Below are positions 35,538 through 43,076 of a DNA stretch of 64,000 nt, in pieces (the stretch's first letter is position 1; each line of letters begins with the position of its first letter). This DNA is from an uncultured Bacteroides sp. GTDB lineage: Bacteria > Bacteroidota > Bacteroidia > Cytophagales > Cyclobacteriaceae. Location of the stretch: the NCBI GenBank assembly GCA_902168185.1, contig CABHOV010000032.1:1-64000 (forward strand). The letters run 5' to 3'. The notes beneath the pieces were generated by a model. It had not been told where the DNA came from and made no database searches. It saw only the letters and a list, made by a program, of their open reading frames with translations. The position numbers and the translations under genes were made by a program.

Positions 35538-36410
35538 CTATATATGAATCTCGCGGAACTCCGATGGGGTTTGACCAGTCTGCTGACGGAAATATTTGAT
35601 AAAGTTAGTCGGCTCGTTAAATTCCAAATCAAACCCAATTTCTTTAATACTTTTATTCGTATGCACGAGAACCCTCTTGATCTCAAGGAGCACGCGCGCG
35701 CTTATGATTTCCTTAGGTGACTTTCCCAGAACACGGGCAGTAGCACGACTAAGTCTCTTCTCAGGTACATGCATCATCTCTGCATATTCATGCACTGATC
35801 TTATCTTGCTAAAATGCTCATTAACCAGAGAAGTGAATAATATTGAATAGTCTCGATCGGCCCCTTTCGGAATCTCTTTGAAACCTTGTCGTCTTTTTTC
35901 CCTGTCACATACAAGCAAGAAGTTATGAAGATGATTTTGTAAAATGCTTCGCTGAACTGCATCATCGCCATTGGTTAGCTCTGCTTCAATAAGCTGAATT
36001 AAAGATTGAAGAGTATTCTTGATTCCATCCAGTTTTAGCGGTGTGATCTCGAGAAGGTCATTGAAAAGAATTGTAGTGTTTAGAAAATCCACATCATCCT
36101 GATTTTTGCAAAAGAACCGGTTAGTAAAAAGAATCACCTTGCCATCATATTTGTCATGTGAATCGAATAGATGTACTTGGGACTTGTTGATAAACAATAT
36201 AGAATTCTTCGCCACTCTTACTGGATGAAAATCAACCAGATGTGTTGGACTTCCTTTTTCAATCCATATGATGTGATAAAAATCTGTGCGATGTGGTAAC
36301 GTAAGCTGTTTTTTATTCTTTGAATACAAATCTTTAATCGATATAATCTCAAGCTCCAGGGATAGATCTTTCTTGAACTTAAACTCCGTTATTGATTTCT
36401 TATCCTTCAT
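35538..36410 (-). CDS. AraC-family transcriptional regulator
   Basis: A 290-residue regulator with an N-terminal cupin-type sensing domain (HRTDFYHIIWIEKGSPTHLVDFHPVRV, residues about 40-67, quoted in parts) and a C-terminal AraC double helix-turn-helix (about 190-290, SVHEYAEMMHVPEKRLSRA and EIGFDLEFNEPTNFIKYF, ending QTPSEFRE). The SnoaL-like lipoprotein gene follows 94 nt downstream on the same strand and is a likely target. Confidence 0.87.
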   Translation of the reverse strand: MKDKKSITEFKFKKDLSLELEIISIKDLYSKNKKQLTLPHRTDFYHIIWIEKGSPTHLVDFHPVRVAKNSILFINKSQVHLFDSHDKYDGKVILFTNRFFCKNQDDVDFLNTTILFNDLLEITPLKLDGIKNTLQSLIQLIEAELTNGDDAVQRSILQNHLHNFLLVCDREKRRQGFKEIPKGADRDYSILFTSLVNEHFSKIRSVHEYAEMMHVPEKRLSRATARVLGKSPKEIISARVLLEIKRVLVHTNKSIKEIGFDLEFNEPTNFIKYFRQQTGQTPSEFREIHI

Positions 36411-36685
36411 TCACTGGCAATGTACAAAATCACCGTTACCGGTTGACGATCTGCAAGCAACAATGCAGAAGTTAGGCAAAATGACAAAAGGTCTTCTGAA
36501 ATTCTGACAATATTAAAAGCATGCTAAAGAAATCAATACATTAAAGCGTAAATGATATGCTATATATAGCCCAAAACAGCGTTCAAGTATACTGAAGAAT
36601 AACTCAAAACCTTATAGGTATATCTTAGGATAATGTTCCTATATTAGACAGAAAATAGTTTTCAATAAGGACAATTATAAACGAA

Positions 36686-37117
36686 ATGAAAGGAATAGAT
36701 CAAAGTAATTTCAAAAGGCTTATTGGTATTTGGAATACTTCAGGCGACATAAAATCTGGTGAAGGCAACCTGAAATTAATTGGTACAGACAGTTACGAAT
36801 TCATACTGGATGGAAACTATATATTGCATAAGGCAGACGTCCAGATGGGCAATGAAAGAAATGAAACTTTAGAAATCATTCAATTGGACAGCTCACCGGA
36901 CAAAGCAAAAATGCAATACTTCAACTCAAAAGGAGAAGATGGCATCATGATAAGTTCTATCGTTGACAATGAATTCAAAATTAAAGGAAATGGCTTAATG
37001 TTCAACGGAGTAATCAATGCTGAAAATACCAAGATTACAGGGAAATGGTATATTCAGACAGAAAATGATAAATGGGGTGACTTTATCGACTTAACTCTTG
37101 AAAAACAAAAGATTTAG
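36686..37117 (+). CDS. Hypothetical protein, DUF1579-like
   Basis: A 143-residue soluble protein without signal peptide. The strand pattern, beginning FKRLIGIWNTSGDI and ending ITGKWYIQTENDKWGDFIDL, looks like a small lipocalin/DUF1579-type barrel; that is a weak family guess. It stands alone between the AraC regulator (divergent) and the LysR-methyltransferase gene (convergent). A TATATTAG box at 36640-36647 lies about 40 nt upstream in a context also seen upstream of two other orphan genes. Confidence 0.62.
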   Translation: MKGIDQSNFKRLIGIWNTSGDIKSGEGNLKLIGTDSYEFILDGNYILHKADVQMGNERNETLEIIQLDSSPDKAKMQYFNSKGEDGIMISSIVDNEFKIKGNGLMFNGVINAENTKITGKWYIQTENDKWGDFIDLTLEKQKI

Positions 37118-37203
37118 TGAAATCAGGTTTTAAGAATATATACTATATAATTCATTTCCGTTTAGTACTATACATCTTATCCTCCCATGACAAAAAATGG
37201 TAG

Positions 37204-38274
37204 TTATTTACAGGCAACTGCTTTGAAGAAAGTATAGTGGAACGTCCCTCCCTTTTCAGCAGTCTTCAATAACGCTTTTATTCCGGCGTCCATTTCAGCT
37301 TTGGATATGATGTTTTTTGATATAGCATCATCGGCAATGCCTTTAATCATTGCCGTAAAGGTGTTCTTGATAAAACCCTCCACCATATCGGGTTTTGATT
37401 CGTCAATATAAACGGTACGCGGGCTTACAGTAATAGTGTTAAATCCGGCTTGCGAAAGTAAAGGATATAGTTCCCTTCCAATGTTAGCATTCCCTCCAGC
37501 GCTTTTCTGCAGGGCAACTTGGGCTTCAACAGCCTTGTTTGCCATCAGGTTATCGGGATAGAAATAAGTAGAACCATGGTCTCCCTCAATGACCGAAATT
37601 GTGCCTCCGGTTTTAAGTACACGTTTCAATTCAGTCAATGCTGAGAGCGGCTTGGCAAGATGTTCCAAGATGAAGCAGACGAAAACGTGATCGAACTTTT
37701 GATCGGGAAACGGCAGGTTAAGTACGTCTGCCTTTTGGAATTGAACGTTTCGAAAGCCGGACTCACGGGCCATTTCTGTTGCAATTGACAATGACTTTTC
37801 AGAAAGGTCAATGGAGACGATGTCGCAATTTGGATTTTTCTGACAAATGATTTTGGTCTGTGCGCCCACTCCACATCCGGCTTCGAGTACCAATGAACCG
37901 GCCTCCCATGTGGAATCCCGGTGCAGAAGGTCGGCAATAGTAGAAGCCTGGTCATTTAATCGTTGAGCTTCAAATTCGGAATATCCATGTATATAGTTAT
38001 CGAGTCTTTCAATTGCTATTTTACGTACATCCGTTTCAAGGTCTTGTAGCCGGGAAAGAATAAACTGGCTTTCTTCCAACACCCGTTTACCTGCAGCAGT
38101 AAAATGAAGCTGGTTATTGGTACGGAGAAAAATAGGAACTCCCAAATGGGTTTCAAATTCCTTCAACTGATGACTTAAAGCAGATTGCGTAACACAGAGG
38201 TAGTCTGCGGCACCTTTCAATGAACCAAATGTTGAAACAGCGTCAATAAGTCTTAAGTAGCGGACCTCGATCAT
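37204..38274 (-). CDS. LysR-type HTH fused to a SAM-dependent methyltransferase
   Basis: A 356-residue single reading frame. Residues 1-65 are a LysR winged helix (LRLIDAVSTFGSLKGAADYL, then VTQSALSHQLKEFE and FTAAGKRV), followed by the usual linker helix (66-90). In place of the LysR co-inducer domain it continues with a class I methyltransferase from about residue 92, with motif I VLEAGCGVGAQT (129-140), acidic FQKADVLNLPFPD and VFVCFILEHLAKPLSAL, to the C-terminus. The junction is clean, with no stop or shift. The gene has its own upstream region and no operon partner. It may be a regulator whose activity responds to SAM or its substrate. Confidence 0.85.
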   Translation of the reverse strand: MIEVRYLRLIDAVSTFGSLKGAADYLCVTQSALSHQLKEFETHLGVPIFLRTNNQLHFTAAGKRVLEESQFILSRLQDLETDVRKIAIERLDNYIHGYSEFEAQRLNDQASTIADLLHRDSTWEAGSLVLEAGCGVGAQTKIICQKNPNCDIVSIDLSEKSLSIATEMARESGFRNVQFQKADVLNLPFPDQKFDHVFVCFILEHLAKPLSALTELKRVLKTGGTISVIEGDHGSTYFYPDNLMANKAVEAQVALQKSAGGNANIGRELYPLLSQAGFNTITVSPRTVYIDESKPDMVEGFIKNTFTAMIKGIADDAISKNIISKAEMDAGIKALLKTAEKGGTFHYTFFKAVACK

Positions 38275-38407
38275 AGCATATGTTTAAAATCAAAAATATG
38301 CACCTGAACGGTAAGATCATTTTCAAGGACTTGAAATATACTAATCAAGAGTATGAATTTTAATAATGGCTTTTTTACGACAAGCACGGATGTAAACTGA
38401 AATTCAA

Positions 38408-39454
38408 CTATTCAATTCCATACGTTTCCTTTAAATACAGTATAGCTGTGTTTAAAACTTTATCCGTGCCACCTTGAATGTCCTGTTTCGAATTTTTGAC
38501 ATATACATCAGGAACAACTCCAATGCCATCAAGACTGGTTCCATCAGGTAACAGACGCTTTTGTATTGAATAATGATATGACCAGCCGTTCGGAAGAAAC
38601 TTCCTCATGCTTTTGGAGGATAAATCTCCTGCGGTCGAATCACCAATAATGGTAACATGATGGAAAGCTCTCATGTTTAACGCAAAGTAATCTCCTGCAC
38701 TGATGGTTGCTCTGTCCGTTAAAAGGATAACCGGTTTTAGATATTGTACAGTACCCGTACGTTGTGTATACTCTCGCGTGATGGCATCGAAATCAGAATG
38801 GCTCGGACCGTTACGCGTTTGAACTGTGGAAATAAAATATTCACCATCAGAAAACGCCCCTGCTATAGTCTTTGCGTATCCTCCGTCTCCCCCATCATTG
38901 GTGCGGATGTCAACAATAATAGCTTTCTGGTTTGCAAGTTCATTCAGGACATTCGTTATGGCTCCTTCTGGATCGTCACCTTCCATTTTTCTTATAGATA
39001 TATACCCGATATCTTTTCCTTTGATGCTACCAAAGGCCATATCTCCTTCACCTTTCACTGTTTCAAGACCATCGGTATAGTTCAATTTTATTAGATTGAT
39101 ACTGAATTCCTCTTTGATTGCTTTCTCTCCCAGCGCAAAGCCGGAGGTATAATCTCCCATACCGTTTGTATATAGTGCTGTATGGCTATCGTCTAAATAT
39201 TCGATCATATCAACAAAAATACTTCGCAGTTTAGGAGAAGATGTTTGTTGCGTTACCTGTGGGCGGTAAACATCATATATAGAATCCCATTTGAGATTTC
39301 GGATTTCGAATAGTGAATAATGTAAATCGAAATCCGTCCAGAATAACTCGAAGATATTTTCCGGGTTGTTGTCTTCATCCTCTCCAAGCAAGATATCGGT
39401 GCAAGAACAAGCAAGGATCATTATGACCAATAAAATATAGGGTGTTCCTTTCAT
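38408..39454 (-). CDS. S41-family peptidase lipoprotein
   Basis: A 348-residue lipoprotein (signal ending LACSC) of the C-terminal processing peptidase family. IGYISIRKMEGDDPEGA and AIIVDIRTNDGGDGG are the strands before the active site; the nucleophile Ser is in ATISAGDYFALNM and GDSTAGDLSSKSMRKFLPNG supplies the following conserved segment. No PDZ domain is obvious. Its ATG overlaps the stop of the upstream barrel gene (ATGA), so the two are co-translated. Confidence 0.83.
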   Translation of the reverse strand: MKGTPYILLVIMILACSCTDILLGEDEDNNPENIFELFWTDFDLHYSLFEIRNLKWDSIYDVYRPQVTQQTSSPKLRSIFVDMIEYLDDSHTALYTNGMGDYTSGFALGEKAIKEEFSINLIKLNYTDGLETVKGEGDMAFGSIKGKDIGYISIRKMEGDDPEGAITNVLNELANQKAIIVDIRTNDGGDGGYAKTIAGAFSDGEYFISTVQTRNGPSHSDFDAITREYTQRTGTVQYLKPVILLTDRATISAGDYFALNMRAFHHVTIIGDSTAGDLSSKSMRKFLPNGWSYHYSIQKRLLPDGTSLDGIGVVPDVYVKNSKQDIQGGTDKVLNTAILYLKETYGIE

Positions 39455-40242
39455 ATCCTATTGAAGCCAAGGGTAAATTGATTTTGAAAATACCTGAATT
39501 TCTGTGGCACGTCTGTGCCTTGATAACTTAAGTCATAAGCCAGCATAAAATGCAAACGGCCTGTCATCTGACTTATATAAGAGACTCTGCAATTAACGCC
39601 TTGATAGTGATTCCATGTTGTTAACTTCCCTCTAAACGCCAAACGAATAAAGTTGTCCTGGTGTTGCTCAATGAAGTAGTCATATCCATTGTACGGTGGT
39701 CGTACAAGTATACCAGCCAACGGTATTGCTACTCCGATTTGGATGTGCTTTGATCCATTAATGCGCCATGTGCCCATATATTTTGCACTCATTCCGTGAT
39801 ACATCAGATATCCCCAGCTGTCCATATCACCCCATTGCATAAAATGAATAAGCGTATTGTATTGCAGCCCCACAAACTTTTTAGAATTCCTGCCCTCAAT
39901 CTTTTTTATTTCCTTTAAGCAAGCCAATTCAACATTACCATCAATAAAAGGTGTAGCAAAAGAAGTGACCTGGTTATTCTTCAAATTTCCTGAAACAAAG
40001 GCCAGGTTGAAGCATAGCTTGTAACGGTTAATGGACTGTACGAAACCTGTCTTTAATACCAGACCGCCGGACCTATAGTTTAACGGTGAAAATGATTTGT
40101 CCTTGAGATAATTTACCGAGGTGCCAATTTGTATGAAGATGTTTGTCTTGTACGGGAGAGAGTCTAGCGTTGGCTGAGCTCCTACTAAGGTAACATGATG
40201 GCTAAGAAGTAGGACAAAAATAATTGTAAGCTGCTTTTTCAT
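39451..40242 (-). CDS. Putative outer-membrane beta-barrel protein
   Basis: A 263-residue protein. The ATG at 40242 (MKKQLTIIFVLLLSHHVTLVGAQ) gives a clean signal peptide; ATGs 6 and 24 nt further upstream add a few residues. The body alternates polar and aromatic residues in strand-length stretches (for example GKLTTWNHYQGVNCRVSYIS, GRLHFMLAYDLSYQG) and ends FTLGFNRI. No specific family is recognised. It is coupled to the S41 peptidase lipoprotein. Confidence 0.65.
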   Translation of the reverse strand: MKKQLTIIFVLLLSHHVTLVGAQPTLDSLPYKTNIFIQIGTSVNYLKDKSFSPLNYRSGGLVLKTGFVQSINRYKLCFNLAFVSGNLKNNQVTSFATPFIDGNVELACLKEIKKIEGRNSKKFVGLQYNTLIHFMQWGDMDSWGYLMYHGMSAKYMGTWRINGSKHIQIGVAIPLAGILVRPPYNGYDYFIEQHQDNFIRLAFRGKLTTWNHYQGVNCRVSYISQMTGRLHFMLAYDLSYQGTDVPQKFRYFQNQFTLGFNRI

Positions 40243-40432
40243 CCGCATAGAAAAGCAATTTAACAATTTTGGATTATAGAGCAGTTGTATCCTGACTATG
40301 GTTAATGTGATAGGGACCTTAAATCCTTTCGATTTCGAGATGTTTCCTTTTCGTACTATTCATATATAGTCTGGCTACTATATTTATACCAGTATATACT
40401 ATACTGTTTATACTATCAGCAGGAGCCGCACA

Positions 40433-40609
40433 CTAAACTCGTTTACGACGAAAGGAAAAGAATAGACAAACTGCCACGGGTATAGCCAGCGTAAGCCATG
40501 CGAGCACATGCCAAATCCCTGTTCCGGTTAAGGCGGCCAGGAGTCCAAACAGGGTCAGTATAGCCAGTAAAACCGGGTACTTCCAAACACGAACAAAGGT
40601 TGAATTCAT
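40433..40609 (-). CDS. 58-residue membrane protein at the end of the iron operon
   Basis: A small gene read directly from the minus strand: ATG at 40609, stop TAG at 40433-40435. The peptide begins MNSTFVRVWKYPVLLAI and ends FFSFRRKRV, with two hydrophobic segments (about 11-28 and 33-51) and a basic tail, so it is a two-helix inner-membrane protein. It follows the PepSY gene by 4 nt, which supports translation. Similar short proteins accompany PepSY-type iron-uptake proteins in Bacteroidota, as far as I recall; function unknown. Confidence 0.7.
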   Translation of the reverse strand: MNSTFVRVWKYPVLLAILTLFGLLAALTGTGIWHVLAWLTLAIPVAVCLFFSFRRKRV

Positions 40610-40613
40610 AAGT

Positions 40614-41780
40614 TTACTTTACGCTTAATTCAAATTTTTCTTCTTCCATCGCCTCTTCGATTCGGGTAATCCGGGCTTCCTGCGCTTTTCTGCGGATATA
40701 CCATAAGTATAATCCACTACACAAAACGACAATGGTAATGATATCAAATGCAGCCCAGAGTATCTTTAAAGGCATGCCTCCATAGTCCCCGAAGTGAAGG
40801 GGTTGAGAGATAAAAAGTGCATTTACAAACCAGGGCATATCACGCATATCGGTGAGGCTTCCGTCTTTGGCATCGATCAACGCGGGTTTGATAAGCCGGG
40901 AGGTCACCGGTGTGTTGCCTCGCAGGAAAACTGCGTAGTGATGTTTACTGGTAAATATAGTACCGGGGAAAGCCACAATGGAAACGTTCATTTCCGGAGC
41001 AGCATGCTGCGCCACCTTTACGGCATTGTCAAAGGAGCTTAGTTTACCGGAAAGTGGTTGTGCATTTTTATAGGGTGCTACCATTTCAGCAAGCTGCCCT
41101 TGCTGCCACAATCCTAATACGATATCGGATGTAGTATTGATAACGCCGGTAAATCCTACCACCAGTGCCCACACTACGGTAACTATACCGAGCAGATTAT
41201 GCAGATCAAGCCACTTCAATCTTTTTGTCCGATCTCGTACCATACCAAAATCATATTTCTTCATGATCGGACTGTAGAGCATAAGTCCTGAAAGGATAGC
41301 GATAACAAACAGCAATCCCATAAGGCCTAAGAATAATTTACCGGGTATACCGGCAAACATATCAACATGCAGCTTGTATATAACATACATAAAGCCTTCA
41401 TCGAACTTGGGTTGATTCAACACTTCAGCAGTGCGCTCATCGAGGGCCACAAAATGTGCCACATCGGGAGGCGAGTCAATTGAATCGGCCATGCTCACCG
41501 TTACTACGTTGGGCTGCTCTTCAGTCCAAAATACATACCGGACCACGTGATCCGGTTTCAACTTCTCGGCTGTATCGACAATGACATCCAGGCTTTTGCG
41601 CGGTGTTCCTTCCGCCATCACAGGGGCTTGCGCTTCCTTGCCCAGCATATGGTTTATCTCCTCATGAAATATCAACGGAAGTCCTGTGATGCATAGCAAC
41701 AACAGGAATAAAGTACAGATAAGACTCGTCCACTTGTGTATTTCGAACCAGGCTCTCAGGTGTGATTTTGATATACCCAT
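40614..41780 (-). CDS. PepSY-associated TM protein (PiuB-like, iron uptake)
   Basis: A 388-residue inner-membrane protein with four main helices: about 17-38 (TSLICTLFLLLLCITGLPL), 153-172, 197-216 and 342-362. A PepSY-like periplasmic domain lies between the first two. Conserved His residues, such as HKWTS at the first helix and LHNLLG, are usual for this family, which is proposed to reduce or handle ferric siderophores in the inner membrane. It lies downstream of the TonB receptor and DUF4374 genes, behind a strong hairpin at 41810-41829. Confidence 0.85.
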   Translation of the reverse strand: MGISKSHLRAWFEIHKWTSLICTLFLLLLCITGLPLIFHEEINHMLGKEAQAPVMAEGTPRKSLDVIVDTAEKLKPDHVVRYVFWTEEQPNVVTVSMADSIDSPPDVAHFVALDERTAEVLNQPKFDEGFMYVIYKLHVDMFAGIPGKLFLGLMGLLFVIAILSGLMLYSPIMKKYDFGMVRDRTKRLKWLDLHNLLGIVTVVWALVVGFTGVINTTSDIVLGLWQQGQLAEMVAPYKNAQPLSGKLSSFDNAVKVAQHAAPEMNVSIVAFPGTIFTSKHHYAVFLRGNTPVTSRLIKPALIDAKDGSLTDMRDMPWFVNALFISQPLHFGDYGGMPLKILWAAFDIITIVVLCSGLYLWYIRRKAQEARITRIEEAMEEEKFELSVK

Positions 41781-41809
41781 AATATGATCATGTGATGAAT
41801 TGAATGAAA

Positions 41810-41829
41810 GTCCCGGCGAACACCGGGAC
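41810..41829 (-). terminator. Intercistronic hairpin in the iron operon
   Basis: A perfect 7-bp GC-rich stem GTCCCGG / CCGGGAC closes a 6-nt loop, between the DUF4374 stop and the PepSY start. On the minus strand it is followed by TTTCATTC, not a real U-tract, so it is more likely a partial terminator or RNA stabiliser that lowers expression of the distal genes. Confidence 0.45.
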
Positions 41830-41852
41830 CTTTTAACTATCTATATACCTTA

Positions 41853-43064
41853 TCAGTCAGCAAGCTTGGCAAAGCCCCACATAAAGCCGTCATGATCTAT
41901 ATTGAAAGCTTGCGTAGCGCTAGTTCCATTTGAATTTAAAGAATAGTATCCATCTATATTTTCATCTGCGTTTCTTACCCAGAAATATATCTTGCCATCT
42001 ATTTCGGTAATGGCCTGCTCGTTGGCGTAAGCGTAGTGGTGCTTAGGCATGCCGGTAATTTTAGTGGCCACTTTTGTGCTCAGGTCAACAGCGTAGTAAT
42101 CATAGATGAAGTTCTGAAGATTTCCGAAGCCAGCCTCCAGAGGTTCTGATGGCAACTCGATGTATATTTTACCATTTTTAACAAGGCCGGTAGCAATAGA
42201 GCTGCCCGGTTGAATTTCATGGGCATCCAGGCGCCAGGTTTTGTCAAAGTCTGTTTCATCTTTCTTAATGCGGATCACACTTGACTTGACAAATCCGTTG
42301 GTCAGACCTGTGCTGTATAGATATAGCGCACCATCATCACCAATGGTCCACATTTTATTCCCCGATGAACCCCAGCCTATAGAATTCAGGCCGCCATCTT
42401 CATACTTGATTGTTTTGTCAAGTGTACGGCTTGCTATATCAATGACTGCAAACTCGATATAGTCTACCTGATCATCCCCAAACCCCTGTCCGCTAATGGT
42501 ACCATAGCTGATACCAGCATATAGCTTACCGCCTTTGGCAGCCAGGGTATGTTTACCAACCACCTGGTATTCGAATGATTCATCGCGCAGACTTGTCAGG
42601 TCTATATCTCCCGTCCTTTGCATAGTCGTTGGATTGAACGTTTGAATTTTCATGGTACTGCGTGTCTCATCCAGGTAGAAGCCCGTAGTGGCGTCCACGA
42701 CTAAAAACTGAGACGAGCCTACTATAAAACCTTCATCTTTGAGAGAGCCGTCTTCATTTACCGAATACTTTTGAAGACCTGCATCACCGGCAGCATTCGT
42801 TCTGGAGAAGATCCAATTTTTATAGGTTCTGAATCCAAATGAACTATTCACCTGAAGGGATTGCGCACTGATATCGTTAACGGTTCCGGAAGGAAAACTG
42901 CTGAAAGAAGTGAAGTAGCCTGTCTCCCACTTTTCTGCCGCACTTAAGATTACATACTTTGCATCTGCGTTTGAATCGGAGGCGTCATCATCATCGCTGC
43001 AGGATGAAAACACGAGTGCCGCAGCGAAACATACAAAGGATATCTTGGATAGTAATTTAAACAT
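41853..43064 (-). CDS. DUF4374-family lipoprotein, iron operon
   Basis: A 403-residue lipoprotein (signal MFKLLSKISFVCFAAALVFSSC) followed by an Asp-rich linker (SDDDDASDSNADA) and a domain of repeated strands (KYVILSAAEKWETGYFTSFS, MWTIGDDGALYLYSTG, INFW-type motifs), consistent with DUF4374, a propeller-like family found next to TonB siderophore receptors in Bacteroidota. It is encoded 12 nt after the receptor and probably acts at the outer membrane in ligand handling. Confidence 0.82.
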   Translation of the reverse strand: MFKLLSKISFVCFAAALVFSSCSDDDDASDSNADAKYVILSAAEKWETGYFTSFSSFPSGTVNDISAQSLQVNSSFGFRTYKNWIFSRTNAAGDAGLQKYSVNEDGSLKDEGFIVGSSQFLVVDATTGFYLDETRSTMKIQTFNPTTMQRTGDIDLTSLRDESFEYQVVGKHTLAAKGGKLYAGISYGTISGQGFGDDQVDYIEFAVIDIASRTLDKTIKYEDGGLNSIGWGSSGNKMWTIGDDGALYLYSTGLTNGFVKSSVIRIKKDETDFDKTWRLDAHEIQPGSSIATGLVKNGKIYIELPSEPLEAGFGNLQNFIYDYYAVDLSTKVATKITGMPKHHYAYANEQAITEIDGKIYFWVRNADENIDGYYSLNSNGTSATQAFNIDHDGFMWGFAKLAD

Positions 43065-43076
43065 AGAAGTAATTAT

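Noticed and set aside
40360-40425. AGTATATACT-type palindromes in AT-rich DNA
   Set aside because: Short self-complementary TATA words are expected from the composition here; no link to a promoter could be made.
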